Assembly: GCF_019578655.1 (NCBI RefSeq)
Contig: NC_063258.1
Location: 8,312,802 to 8,376,801 of the forward strand
Source of the DNA: Ricinus communis
Lineage: Eukaryota; Streptophyta; Magnoliopsida; Malpighiales; Euphorbiaceae
Length of the DNA: 64,000 bases
Direction: 5' to 3'
Below are positions 11,029 to 24,156 of the stretch, piece by piece. The position numbers and the translations under genes are program-made. The notes beneath the pieces are model-generated. The model did not search any database. It saw nothing but the letters and a program-made list of their open reading frames with translations, and had not been told where the DNA came from. Within the stretch, counting starts at the first letter, position 1; the number at the start of each line of letters is the position of its first letter.

Positions 11029-14000
11029 ATAGGCATCGATCCAATGCTTAGAGGAATGTGAAGAAAGAAAATTAGTTGATCGTGTACTGATATCATTCTC
11101 TAAATGATCCTGGAGGAATCTTTTAAAGAAAAGAGGGGACGCTGAGAATCGAGGGATATGCCCAAATATTTTGACTCAGGATTTGCACCATTAGGATCTC
11201 CATCCTTCTTTCATCCTCTAGGCACGTGGACTCTTGATGACGCAAGGTTGGACATAAGGAATCATGGGAATGCAATTAACAAGCTTGACCGGTGGTTTTA
11301 GGGCTTAGCTTGATGATCAAGCAAGAGAGATGTAAATCCAAGCGCATAAGGGAGAAATCATATTATTTTCGATTAACCTAAGTGTAATACAAGCGGAAAT
11401 TCGAGCGTTTTGATGTTTGACATGCATATAATGAAGTAATTTAGGTCGGAGTGTTTTTAGGTAAGCCCACACAAATATATCCTTATTTTTGTTAAGCTAG
11501 CTTAAAATATTTTGGACTATGAGAGCTGTTGCCCAGTCACCTCATTGGTTCTTGATTGGACTTTAGTTTATTAATCTTTATTTATTTATTCGTATTTATC
11601 TTCTAATCTCTTCTTCTTATGGAATGAGGCCTTTTGCACTACAAAAACCTCATGCAATCAAATACTTGAGGCTAATAAGCATATTATTTTAGTTTTCTAC
11701 TTTACAGGAAATCAAGTTGTGTTCTTTCATGAAATTTATTAACTTATCAATACTTGCGCTAGCGAGCATAGACTTATTCTTCATGTCCTTCCTTTATCTT
11801 GTGTTCTTTTTCTACGCTTGTGTTTAAGTCAATTCAATTTGATCCTTATGCTTAGCTGTATGGAAGAGAATAAAGAACTTGTGATTTCTTTCCTTATCTG
11901 ATTTAAAATCTTACCTATATTCTCATTTTGTTTGTTTCTTTTGTGTCTCTCTTTCTAATCTTTATGTAGTATGTTGGTCTGGTTTTATATGGGGAGCATA
12001 AAAATGAGTGTTGTATGAATGCGCATGGAAGTAGCAATCATAGGTACTGATCCAATACTTCAATGAAATGTAAAGAAAGAAAATTTGTTGATCATCTATT
12101 GATATCATTCTCCGAATGATCGTGGAGGAATCTTTTAGATTAAAGAAGGAACGCCGAGAATGGAGGCATGCCCAAATATTCTGACTCAAGATTTGCACCA
12201 TTAGGATCTCTATCTTTCCTTGTTCCTCTAAACACGAGGACTCCTGATGGCACAAGGTTGGGCATAAGGAATCATGGGAACGCAATTAATAAGCTTGACC
12301 GATGGCATTGGGGCTTAGCTTAATGATCAAGCAGGAAAAACATAAATCCACGTGCGTAAGAGAGAAATCAGGTTGTTTTCGATTAATCCAAGCATAATAC
12401 AAGCCAAAATTGAAGCACTGTGATGTTCAAAATGCATATAATGAAGTAATTTTGGTCGAAGTATTTTTAGGTAGCCTACCCGAATTTACCTTTACTTTTA
12501 TTAAGCTGACTCATAAAATTTAATACTACAAGAGCTGTTGCCTAGTCGACTCCTCTCTTGTTCTTAATTTGACTTTAGTTTATAAATCTTTATCTATTTA
12601 TTTATTTATTCATCTTTAGCTTCTAGTCTCTTCTTTTTATGGAATGAGGGCTCTCGCACTATAAAAGCCTCATGCAACCGAATACTTAAGGTTAATGAGT
12701 ATATTTTTTCAGTTCTCTATCTTGCACGAAATCAAGTTATGGATTCTTTTAAGAAATTTATTTACTTATCAAACACTCACGCTAGTGAGCATAGACTTAT
12801 TCCTCACGTCCTTCCTTTCCCTTGTGTTCTTTGTCTATGCTTGTGTTCAAATCAATTTGATTTGATCCTTACGCTTAGCCATATGGAAGAGAAGAAAGAA
12901 CATGTGATTTATTTCCATATCATATATGAAATCCTACCTATATTTCAATTTTTTTCTTTTGTGTCTCTCTTTCTAATCTCTATCTAGTATGTTGGTTTTG
13001 TTTTATATGGGGAGCATAAACATGAGTATTGAGTGAAAGCGTGTGGAAGCGGCAATCATAGGCATCGATCTAATGCTTAGAGGAATGCGAAGAAAGAAAA
13101 TCAATTGATCATGTATTGATATCATTCTATGAATGATTGCGGAGGAATCTTTTAGAGGAAAGAGGGAACGTCGATAATTGAGTCATGCCTAAATATTTTG
13201 ACTCTGGATTTGCACCATTAGGATCTTCATCCTTCCTTCTTTCTCTAGGCATGAGGACTCTTGTAAAAGCTCATGGAAGCTAGGCACAAAAGATTAGAAA
13301 GAGAGGCACAAAAGAAACAAATAAAATGAGAGAAGTCAAGTTATGGGTTCTTGCAAGAACTTTACGGACATATGAAGACCCAAACTAGCAAACCTAGACT
13401 TATTACTCATGTCCTTCCTTTATTTTGTGTTCTCTATCTACTCTTATGTCTAAATTAATTGGATTTGATCCTTGCGCTTAGCCATATGGAAGAGAATTGG
13501 GCTTTATTAAACTTAACTCTCCATGTGAATTTGGTGCTTTTGTCCAAATATCTTAAATAAGCGCATTTATAGCCTCCTCCATTGATTTGGCTCTAACACT
13601 TGTAATTGGGCCTCTCTTGACATTTGGGCTTAGAACATGATCTCCTTAACTTGGTTAGCTACTCGGCTCCTTGGGCTTTGGGTTTTCATTAGTTCCTCTA
13701 GGCATGATGATTTTTATGTTATAAGGATTGACGTAAGGAATCATAGAAATTTAATTGATAAGCTTGACCGGTGGCATTGGGGCTTAACTTGATGATCAAG
13801 CAGGATGAGACGTAAATCCATGCTCGTAAGGGAGAAATCATGTTGTTTTTTTATTAATCCAAGCACGAATGAGCGTGTTGTGATGTTTTGAAGGCATATA
13901 ATGAAGTATATTGGGTCGAAGTGTTATTATGTATGCCCATACAATTTCCTCTTATTTTCATTAAGGAATCATAGGAAAGCAATTGATAATCTTTACCGAA

Positions 14001-17000
14001 GGCATTGGGGCAATGACTCGATGATCAAGTAGCATGAGACGTAGATCGACAAGTGTAAAGGAGAAACTATATTGCTTTAGATTAATACAAGTCGGAATGC
14101 ATACACTTTGATATTTGGGATGCATATAATGAATAATTTGGGTTGGAGTGTGATTAGATATGCCCACAAGAATTTTCCTTTGTTTCCATTAAGCTTGCTC
14201 ATAAAATTTAGAAATATCAGAGTTGTTTTCCACTCAACTCCTATCTAGTTCCTGATTTGACCTTAGTTTATTCATCTTTCTTTATTTATTTATTCATATT
14301 TAGCTTCTCTTTTCTTCTTCTTATAAAATGAGGGCTTTCACATTATGTAAACCGCATGCAACTGAATATTTGAGGCTAGTGTGCATATAATTTCAGTTTT
14401 CTACCTTGTAGAAAATTAAGTTGTAGGTTCTTTCATGACTTTGCGACTTTTGAAGATCCGCACTAGCAAACCTAGACTTATTGCTCATGTCCTTCCTTCC
14501 ATTTATGTTCTTTTGTTCGTCTCTTTCTAATCTATGTCTTGTATAATTATTTGGTTTTATTTGGCAAGGATAAACAAGAGTGTTGAGTTAAAGCACATGG
14601 AAGCGACAATCATAGGGACCGATCCAATGCTTGGACAAATGCAAAGAAAGAAAATTAGTTGATCGAGTATTGATATCATTCTTTGAATGATGGCGGATGA
14701 ATCTTTTAAAGGAGAGAGGGAATGACATGAATTCAGGCACAGCCAAATATTTACAATTCAAGATTTGCACCATTATGATCTCCGTCATTCCATGTTTCTC
14801 TAGGCACGAGGAATCCCTGATGACACAAGGATTGGCATAATGGAACATTGGAACACAATTGACAAGCTTGACTAGTGACATTGGAACTTAGCTTGATAAT
14901 CAAGCAAGACGAGATGTAAATCCATTCGTGTAAGGGAGAAATCATGTTGTTTTCGATTAATCCAAGTGTAATATAAGGAGCAATGTAACCATTTTGATGT
15001 TTAGGATGCATATAACGAATTAATTTTGCTCGAAGTGTTGTTAGGTTAGCCAATGCGAATTTTCAAATATTTTTATTAAGTTGGCTCATAGAATTTGAGC
15101 ACAAGAGTTGTTGACCAGTCCACTACTATCTGCTTTTTAATTTAATTTTAGTTTATTCATCTTTTTTTATTATGTATTCATATTTAGCTTCAAGTTTCTT
15201 CTTCTAATAAAAAAGGGCTTTCACACTATACAAACTGCATGCAACCGAATACTTGAGGCTAGTGGGTATATTATTCTAGTTTTCTGCAGTGCAGGAAATC
15301 AAGTTGTGGGTTCTTTCAAGAACTTTTTTGGACTTATCAAGACTTGTACTAGCGGAGCTTGACTTATTACTTATGTCCTTCCCTTCTTTTATGTTCTTTG
15401 TCTACTCTTGTGTTTTAATCTATTAGATTTGATCCTTACACTTAGTCATATGGAAGAGAACAGAAAATTGTGATTTTTTCCTTATCATATCCAAAATCCT
15501 ACCTATGTTCTCATTTTATTCATTTCTTTAGTGCCTCTCTTTCTAATCTTTGTTTAGTTTGAGGGTTTGGTTTTACTTAGGGAGCATAAATAGTAGTGTT
15601 GAGTGAAAACTCATTGAAGTGGCAATCATAGGCACCGATCTAATGCTTGGACAAATGCAAATAAAGAAAATTAATTGATCGAGTATTGATATTATTCTCA
15701 GAATGATCGCGGACAAATCTTTTGGAGGATAGAGGGAACGGTGAGAATCGAACCATGCCCAAATATTCCGATTAAGGATTTACACCATTGGGATATTTGT
15801 CATTCCTTATCCCTTTAGGCACGAGGACTCCTTATGACAATAACGATTTGAAATAAATTTAATTTGATCCTTATGCTTAGCCATTCGAAAGAGGACAAAG
15901 AAGTTTTGATTTTTTTCCTTATCATATTCAAAATCCCACCTATGTAATTATTTTGTTCTTCTCTTTTTGCCCCGCTTTCTAATCTCTATCTAGTATGATG
16001 GTTTGGTTTGATATGGGAAGTATAAACAAAAGTGTAGAGTGAAAGTGCATGGAAGTAGCAATCACAGGCACTGATCTAATGCTTGGACAAAAGCGAAGAA
16101 AGAAAATAAGTTGATCGAGTACAGGCACCATTGGGGTCTCAATCATTCATTATTCCTCTAGGCACGCGGACTCCCGATGACATAAGGATTGGTTTAAGGA
16201 ATCATGGGAATACAATTCACAAGCTTGACTAGTGGCATTGGAGCGTGACTTGACGATTAAGTAGGGCGAGGTACAAATCCAAGCGCGAGTTTTGATGTTA
16301 GGATGCATATAATGATGTAATTTCTACCGAATTGTTAATAGGTAGGCCCATGCAAATTTCCCCTTATTTTGTTAGGCTGGCTCATAAAATTTGGAACTAC
16401 AAATGTTGTTGACTAGTAAACTCTTATGTGATTCTTGATTTGACTTTAGTTTATTCATCTTTCTTTATTTATTTATTTATTCATCTTTAGCTTGTAGTTT
16501 ATTCCTTTTGTTGAATGAGGGTTTTCGCACCATGAATATGCATGCAACTAAATATTTGAGGCCAGTGAGCATATTATTTTAGTCTTCTATATTTCAAGAC
16601 ATCAAGTTATGGGTTCTTTCAAGAACTTTGCAGACTTGTGAAGACTCGCGATGAACCTAGACTTATCTCCCATGTTCTTTCTTTTGTGTTCTTTATCTAA
16701 CATTGTCTTTAAATCATTTTGATTTGATCCTTATGTTTGCCATATGGAAGAGAATAAAGAACTGGTGATTTGTTTCCTTATCAAATCTGAAATCCTAGCT
16801 ATATTCTCATTTTGTTCATTTATTTTTTGTGTCTCTTTTGGGTCATAAATCCAATTGTATAATGGAGTAATCATGTTGTTTTCGATCAATCCAAGCATGG
16901 AAATACAAGTGTTTTGATGTTTAGTACGCATACAATGAAGTAATTTGGGTCGAAGTGCTATTAGTTAGGCCAAACAAATTTTCTATTATTTTTGTTAAGC

Positions 17001-17440
17001 TGGCTCTTAAGATTTAAGACTACGAGAGTGTTTGACCAGTCAACTCATATATGGTCCTTGATATGACTTTAGTTTATTCATCTTTTTTAATTTATTTATT
17101 CATATTTAGCTTCTAGTTTTCTCTTTTTATGTAATGACGGCTTTTCCCACTATAAAAACAACATGCAGCCAAATACTTGAGGCTGGTGAGCATCTTATTT
17201 TATTTTTATACCTTATGGAAAATCAAGTTATTAATTCTTTCAAGAACTTTGCGGACTTATCAAGACTCACACATGTGAACATAGACTTATTCCTCAAGTC
17301 CTTCCTTTCTTTTTATGTTCTTTGTCTACCTTTGTGTTTACAAAAATTCTATTTTATCCTTAAGCTTAGCCGCATGGATGAGAATAAAAAACTTGTGATT
17401 TCTTTGTTGGAAAAACACATGAAATGGTGAGCATATTATC
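11029..17440 (+). repeat. 1-kb satellite array, plus orientation
   Basis: There are about six diverged monomers. TATA-region landmarks lie near 11639, 12658, 14343, 15222, 16527 and 17147, so spacing varies from 0.6 to 1.3 kb around a 1.0-kb norm. Differences come from deletions, a short inverted piece (about 13290-13330) and an LTR fragment (13495-13687). Perfect GCTTGATGATCAAGC dyads persist, for example at 11308-11322. Reading frames of 60-107 aa recur on both strands at fixed monomer positions; none looks like a known protein. Confidence 0.88.
13495..13687 (-). mobile_element. Gypsy LTR fragment in the satellite
   Basis: About 190 bp resembles the inner end of the LTR at 43270-43459. It shares TTAACTCT, GGCTCTA.C.CTTGTAATTGG, the CTTGGTTAGCTACT and GGGCTTTGGG blocks, in the same order. 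Satellite sequence resumes at TTCCTCTAGGCATGA. The other part of the LTR is absent. Confidence 0.75.
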
Positions 17441-17785
17441 TCATAGAAATTAAGGTTACAAGCTGCCATTGAGGATTTAAGTTGAAAAACTAAATAACTT
17501 TTCTTTTATGAACATGAAGAACACAACTTTTCTTGATTATTGATGATGTTTATATTAGAGACTTAAATAGAGATTCACAATTGCGAACCCTTTAGATTAT
17601 CTCATATAATCAATTTCAAGCAAAGCTACTCAATCATTGAAGATGAAGAACTCCTCTTCTTTCAAGTTTTCTACTATGATAACCTTGTTATAATCGTAAG
17701 TATATCGAATTAAATTACTATATATGATAATAGGAGTAAGAAACTCTCTTATATAGTGTATAATCCTTAACATAGTTGTACAAAC
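17441..17785. other. Unassigned DNA next to the hairpin array
   Basis: These 345 bp do not match the satellite or the LTRs in the window and have no coding frame I can support. Together with 28329-28600 they flank the hairpin array. They may belong to one unidentified element or to unique DNA that interrupts the satellite. Confidence 0.4.
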
Positions 17786-18093
17786 AAATGTCATTGTAAA
17801 ACTCTTTTATGATGACATGTCTCAAGAAGTATTAACACATGTCATCATAAAACTCTTTAATGATGACACGTGTATAGCTATATTGACAAATATCATCATA
17901 AAACTCTTTTGTTATGACAACTATCAAGCTATATTAACACATGTCATTATAAATCTCTTTTGTAATGACACATGTCAGCTTGCTTCCTTGACATATGTCA
18001 TTATAAAACCCTCTTAGTGATGATACTTGTCTAGTTGCTTTCTCTACATATTTCATCATAAACCCTTTTATGATGATACATCTCAAGCTACTT
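17786..18093. repeat. Hairpin tandem array, left part (six units)
   Basis: Units begin near 17786, 17835, 17886, 17937, 17991 and 18045, with a spacing of 49-54 bp. Each unit carries an inverted repeat of the form ACAYGTCATCATAAA...TTTRTGATGACAYGTGT with a loop of a few bases. The array is interrupted at 18089-18093 (TACTT, target duplication) by the 10.1-kb element and resumes at 28226. Confidence 0.9.
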
Positions 18094-18639
18094 TGTGATA
18101 CCTGTAAAGGATGTCAAGCATACATTGTATGAAAAAGACTGATACATAACATGTTCCTTAACTACTAACTTTTAACTCACAAATTAATACGTATAACAAA
18201 AACTATTTATATGAGTCATACATATCACACACCAAGAAGTACATAACATCAAATAGTACATTATTTTTTTTATATACACATAAAATGCTCTAGTTTTATA
18301 CATGATAATAAAATCCACTAAACATGTCACGCCCAAGAAAAACTGAGGGCGACCTCCTGCTGACCTACCTGACACAATGCTAGTCCGACAGATGCAAATG
18401 TTTCGTCAAAACCAATTATAATTCTTCTAATCCTGAAAAAGAAATAATGCAGAGGAGTGACCCTGCAACTCAGCAAAAGAATAACATAATTTCCTATGAA
18501 GAATAACACAATCAAACATGTAGTATTATCAATCATCAAATCATTCGATATTTAATTATGACTTTATAGTGTGTATATAAACATTGTCATAGTATTTTCT
18601 TTAGGACAACAATGAACTTGTGAATTATAATTTAATTCC

Positions 18640-18707
<68 letters not shown>

Positions 18708-20613
18708 ATTTCATGGATCCCCATACGCATACGTACCAACCATAATCTTATGGGAATTCCATATCGCATACGTACCTTGCCTCATTCACAAGTAGCATTG
18801 TGTCCTTACAATCATCCAACCATAATTCTTATATTTATATATATCATATACCACTCCATTTAAATAACTAACATCTCTATAATATATAGGAAACTATAAT
18901 ATACCTATGATATACCAAAAATATACCATATTTCAACATGGCAGATTTAATATTGTGCATTCAAAAATACACCAAACATTTCACATTAGGAATTCCAAAA
19001 CCATATGCTCCAAATTAGTAATATTATAAGTCTAGATTATTTTGAAACTGATTTTACATCAATTGGATGTGTATAGAAAGAGAAACATCAAAAATAATCT
19101 ACCATGGTCAAGCTGTCAATAAAATTAAGCAACAGAAAGTATGATCCAGATTGGCCATCAAAATAGCAAAATCAAGCTTTCTCTATTTCTATAACATTTG
19201 TAAATTACATCTCAAATTTTCTATAGCAATAAGTAGCACTCCATTTGGAGTTATAAAACTCCAAATATGGCTAAATCAAATATACTGTTAACAATATAAC
19301 AAGACGCTCAAATTCACCAATCAACATTCATATATACAATCTCATTTCAAAAACAATCACCCATCAATACTATAATTAAAAATCACCATAAATAAGAATT
19401 AACAGAAGTTAATATATTATATAAATTTCCCTTAATCAATCCATTTAACAAATAAATTATAATTATTTATTCTATATTATATTCACATAGAACATTTGCC
19501 AAACCTAATTTGATATGCTATCTTAAAATTCATATTTAATATGATTATTAATATCGCAATATAAATAATTTCATTTAGTTATTATTTACTGAGATTAATT
19601 TCAATATTGTTACTAGTAATATTACGATCACTTTAAGTTATTCACTTACCTTTGTTGCTCCCTTCCCTTTGCTTGAGTTTACTTGGGTGTCACCCTCATT
19701 CCAAATTGGTTTAGCTGAAATAGATCATAATTCACTTATTTTTAAACACCCAAAGTTATAGAATTTCATCTAGCATGATAACATCACTAAACTATCTACA
19801 TATGTGTGGCTGCCAACTATGACAGAATTAATATGGTGAAGTTAAAAATCCACCAAAACTTCTATGCAACAAATTTCATGATGAAAATTTCCAAGTCACT
19901 AACCTTATGTGTCTAATATAATTTAAAATTGATTTTGTTTCAATTGGAGGTGTATAGACTAAAGATGGACACTGAACAATAAAATGTATTCTCTTATTAT
20001 ACTAACATAGAACCTGATTCAGATCGAGCTAAAGAAATAAAAGTTTTACATAACTCTTCAAAGTTTCTATATCATCAAAGAACACTCGATTTAAAGCTTC
20101 CTAGCTCAAGATATGATCAACACAATAAGACTGAAAAACTGGGTCTTTAGAACTCAAACTCTATGTCTTCTAAACCCTAACTCAATTCAACAAAATATTA
20201 AAATTACTTACCAAATAAAGCTCTAAAGCCTTTGTAGATGAAGATTAAGATCTAAAATGGATTCTAAACCTCCAAATTCCACTTGGAAATTCAGTTTTCT
20301 TTTTTTTTTTTTGAAGAAGAAGAAGAAGAAGAAAGAAAGAAGAAGAATAAGGAAGAAGAACTACCACCTTTTCTTTCTTCTTCCTCTTTTCTATCATATT
20401 ATTTTCTTTTTAGGTTTAGTTAACCCCTTTATTTTTTCCATTAATCAATTTAATCCCTTAACTTTCTAATTTTATTATGGACTTAATTGTAACATTTATA
20501 ATCTTCTTCTATTTAACATTAGCATTAATACTATACATATCTTATGCATTTCTCATATCTATATGATATGCATGTTATAAAAATAATTACAAATGCATTA
20601 GGTGGGCATTACA
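18094..20613 (-). repeat. 3' LTR of the Tekay-like element
   Basis: This LTR is 2520 bp, from TGTGATACC to GGCATTACA on the + strand. It is longer than its partner, partly because of a longer AT tract (18643-18704) and about 147 bp near 19491-19637 that the partner lacks. A GAA/AGA tract (about 20316-20360) makes an incidental Lys-rich frame. Confidence 0.93.
18643..18704. repeat. (AT)n microsatellite in LTR
   Basis: About 31 uninterrupted AT units. The equivalent tract in the partner LTR (26402-26436) has about 17, which shows slippage since the element inserted. Confidence 0.97.
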
Positions 20614-20628
20614 TTTTCTCCCCACCTT
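20614..20628 (-). other. Polypurine tract of the Tekay-like element
   Basis: On the minus strand AAGGTGGGGAGAAAA lies directly before the TGTAATGCCC start of the 3' LTR, where plus-strand priming occurs. Confidence 0.85.
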
Positions 20629-20636
20629 AGAGAATT

Positions 20637-21800
20637 TCATCCCTGAAAGTAAAGTGACTCACCATTTTTAGAAAATAGGTAAGGGTATTGAACTCTCATG
20701 TCTTTTTCCACTTCCCATGTAGCTTCTTTTAGTGAATGTCGACTCCACTTAACCTTTACTATTGGAATTTTCGTGTTACGTAACTTCTTTATCTGCCTAT
20801 CAAGAATTCCAACAAGTTCTTCTTTATAACTTAAATCTTCAGTTAACTGTATTTCTGACTCTTGTACTATATGGCTAGGGTCAGATCTATATCTTCTTAA
20901 CATGGAAACATGGAACACGTCATGTATCTGGGATAATTCCTGTGGAAGTGCTAACCAATAAGCTAAGGGACCAACTTTTTCCAATATCTCATAAGGGCCA
21001 ATGTACCTCGGACTTAATTTTCCTTGCCTGCCAAACCGTATAACGCCCTCCCATGGTGACACTCTCAAAAACACATTTTCACCCACTTCATACTCCATCT
21101 CTCTTCTATGCTTGTCCACATAATTCTTTTGTCTGTCTTGTGCAGGCTTTAAGCATTTTTTTATTATTTGAATCTTGTCTACAGTTTCTTCTATCAATTC
21201 AGGACCTTCTAATTGTCGTAACCCATCCATATCCCAACAGACAGGACTTCTACATCTTCTGCTATATAGAGCTTCATATGGAGCCATACCGATACTCGAA
21301 TGATAACTGTTATTATAAGCAAATTCAATCAATGGTAAGTGCTCATCCCAATTCCCTTTAAATTCAAGCATACAAGCTCTTAACATATTTTCTAATGTTT
21401 GCATTGTCCTCTCCGATTGTCCATCTGTCTGTGGGTGAAATGCTGTACTGAAATATAATTTTGTCCCTAAAGCTCTTTGCAAACTTCCCCAAAAATGAGA
21501 TGTAAACTGCGGATCTCGGTCTGACATAATTGATGTTGGCACTCCATGTAATCTTACAATTTCTGACACATATATTCCTGCCAATTTTTCTAGTGAATCA
21601 CTTTGTTGCACAGGTAGAAAATGAGCTGATTTCGTAAGTTGATCAATAATTACCCATATGGCATCATGCTTCCTGAAGGTCCGAGGCAATCCCAGAATAA
21701 AATCCATTGTTATTTTTTCCCATTTCCACTCTGGAATAAACAATGGATGAAGCTTACCAGCCGGGTCCTGATGATCAGCTTTTACTTGTTGACATGTCAA
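20637..21800 (-). CDS. pol: Integrase with GPY/F motif and chromodomain-like tail (gypsy pol fragment)
   Basis: This is a 387-codon open stretch, the best preserved part of the element. The first Met is internal; the HHCC zinc region lies upstream (about 21810-21940) behind stops. The DD35E triad is complete: D33 in TMDFILGLPR, D94 in SDRDPQF and E130 in TDGQSERT, with 35 residues between the last two. A GPYEILEKVG block follows near residue 270, then FHVSMLRRY and a C-terminal chromodomain-like segment (about 325-380, ELVGILDRQ...VKVKW...TWEVE) that in this group is thought to guide insertion into heterochromatin. It ends 24 bp before the LTR. Integrase alone cannot act here because the RT is destroyed. 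Confidence 0.93.
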   Translation of the reverse strand: MTCQQVKADHQDPAGKLHPLFIPEWKWEKITMDFILGLPRTFRKHDAIWVIIDQLTKSAHFLPVQQSDSLEKLAGIYVSEIVRLHGVPTSIMSDRDPQFTSHFWGSLQRALGTKLYFSTAFHPQTDGQSERTMQTLENMLRACMLEFKGNWDEHLPLIEFAYNNSYHSSIGMAPYEALYSRRCRSPVCWDMDGLRQLEGPELIEETVDKIQIIKKCLKPAQDRQKNYVDKHRREMEYEVGENVFLRVSPWEGVIRFGRQGKLSPRYIGPYEILEKVGPLAYWLALPQELSQIHDVFHVSMLRRYRSDPSHIVQESEIQLTEDLSYKEELVGILDRQIKKLRNTKIPIVKVKWSRHSLKEATWEVEKDMRVQYPYLFSKNGESLYFQG

Positions 21801-24090
21801 ACATTTTGCTACACATTCAGCTCTATCTTTCTTTATTGTAGGCCATTAATAAAAAGATCATAAATCCCTGTACATTTTAGTGCTTCCCGGATGCATTGCA
21901 TACAGTGCATAATGGGCTTCATTTAGAATTTCTTCTTTCAATTCACTTATATTTGGAACACAAATATGTCCATTAATCAACAACATCCCATCGTGTCTCA
22001 ACGCAAACTATTCATTCATTCCTTGTTGCACTTTATCCTTCATTTTTCTTAAATATGGATCACTAATCTGCCTTTCTTGAATTTTACTGTCCAATAAAGG
22101 CTTGACATGCATACTTGGAAGAAGTATATCATCCCGAAGTGCAATTTCTACATGCAATGTTCTAAGCCCTACCAATGACTGTACTGCATGACAAGTCAAT
22201 CCAGCACTTTTCTTAATGGTTTTCCTACTCAAAGCATCATCAACTTTGTTGGCTTTTCCCGGATGGTAATCTATAGTACAACCATAATCCTTTAATAACT
22301 CCATCCACCTTCTTTGTCTTAAGTTTAACCCTTTTTGTGTTGGGATATATTTCATACTTTTATGGTTAGTGAAAATCTAAAATGTTTCTCCATACCAATA
22401 ATGCCTCCAAATTTTTAGAGCATGCACAATTGCTGCCAATTCTAGATTATGAGTCGGATAATTCAGTTCATTACTCCTTAACTATTGAGAAGCATAAGTA
22501 ATGACTTTTCCACTTTGCATTAACACACACCCCAATCCCTGTTGTGATGCATATGTAAAAATTATCCACCACTTCCTGATGGTAAGGTTAGAACCGGTGC
22601 AGAAATAAGTCTTTTCTTCAATTCTTCAAAACTTTTCTCACATTTAGCATCCCATTTAAATATGACATTCTTCTTCAGCAAGTTTGTTAATGGTTTAGCA
22701 ATGATTGAAAATCCTTCAACAAATCTCCTATAATATCCAGCTAATCCTAGAAAACTTTGTATCTCTGATACATTTTTAGGGGATTCCTACTCCTTTATGG
22801 CTGCAATCTTCGAAGAATCAGGTTGTACACCATTTTCGGAAACAATATGTCCCAAGAATGCAATCTATTCTAGCCAGAACTCATATTTATTAAATTTTGT
22901 ATAAAGCTGCTTTTCTATCAAAATCTGCAACACTATTCTCAAATGTTCTTCATGTTGTCTCGAGTTTCATAATAAATCAATATATCATTGATAAACACAA
23001 TGAAAAAACGATCTAGATACCTTTGGAATATTTTGTTCATTAAAGACATAAAAGCAGTAGGTGCATTTGTTAGTCCAAATGGCATCACAATAAATTCATA
23101 ATGCCTATATCGTGTTCTAAATGCAGTCTTTAGTATGTGTGCCTCTACAATTCTCTATTGCCAATATCCAGACCTTAAATCAATCTTGGAGAATATAGTT
23201 GCTCCTTTTAACTGGTCTAATAAGTCATCAATCTGTTGCAAAGGATATTTGTTATTTATGGTAAAACGATTTAACTGCCTGTAATCAATACACAATCTTA
23301 AACTGCCATCCTTTTTCTTTACAAACAATACTAGAGCTCCCCTGGGTGATATAATCGGTCTAATGAACCCCTTTTCTAATAATTCTTCCAGTTGCTTCTT
23401 TAATTCTTTCAACTCCAAGGGTGTCATTCTATATGGTGCAATTGATATTGATGCTTCTCCAGGTAGAGTTTCTATCTCAAAGTCTGTCTCTCGGTGTGGA
23501 AGTAAACCTAGTAGTTCTTCTGGAAATACATCTACAAATTCCTTCATTACTGGAATATTCATTACTCTTGAACTAACTTTGGATTCATCCACCACATTAG
23601 CCAAATAAGCTTCATAACCCTTTTTGATTAAATGGAAAGCAACAGTAGCCGAAATTAAACAAGTTGAAAAAATATTTCTTTCACCCACAAAAACTATTTT
23701 TCTCTGTTCTGAGGTCTCAATAACCACTTCTTTTGTGTGACAATCTACTATAACGTGATTCTTAGATGGCCAATCCATTCCCAAAAAAACATCAAATTAC
23801 TTAAGTTTTATCACTACTATATCTGCATACAGTGTGTTCCCATTTATGATCATGGGACAAGTTTTGACAACCTCATCTATAATTATAATACCCCCAGTAG
23901 GCATTGATACACAAATGTTATACCCCAAGGTTTTTATATCGTTGTGGTTTTTCAATGCAAATTCATATGAAATGAATGAACATGTTGATCCTAGATCAAT
24001 TAACGTATAAGCATCAAAACCATAAATAGAGATTTTACCAGTCACAATATCAGTTATAGAAGGTGCTTCATGTCTTGTCACTGCATACAC
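21801..24090 (-). pseudogene. pol: Protease, RT and RNase H region of the Tekay-like element
   Basis: The protease (24090-23797) has LIDLGSTCSFIS at the active-site position and ends at a TAA. The same frame continues as GMDWPSKN and the RT N-terminus (23784-23155) with [18 protein letters not shown] and [12 protein letters not shown], then another stop. Downstream the frame keeps MPFGLTNAP. The RT metal-binding motif reads VFINDIL (about 23005), so the first catalytic Asp is Asn. Many stops and frameshifts follow in the connection and RNase H domains. VDDALSRK (about 22225) replaces the usual VADALSRK. The HHCC zinc finger of integrase is visible at 21940-21800. Confidence 0.9.
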
Positions 24091-24156
24091 TCTAGCTTGG
24101 GGCAGTGATTGTTGAGGTTGGCCTATCTATCCAGCCTGTACCATGTTAGAACCTCC

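Noticed and set aside
17786..18093. Possible CRISPR-like array of regular repeats and spacers
   Set aside because: The repeats are diverged hairpins that make up most of each unit, spacers are not distinct, and the context is a plant nuclear genome.
20257..20469. Lys/Arg-rich frame with a hydrophobic end
   Set aside because: It arises from a T tract and an AGA/GAA microsatellite in the LTR; the partner frame in the other LTR (27867-28079) has the same origin.
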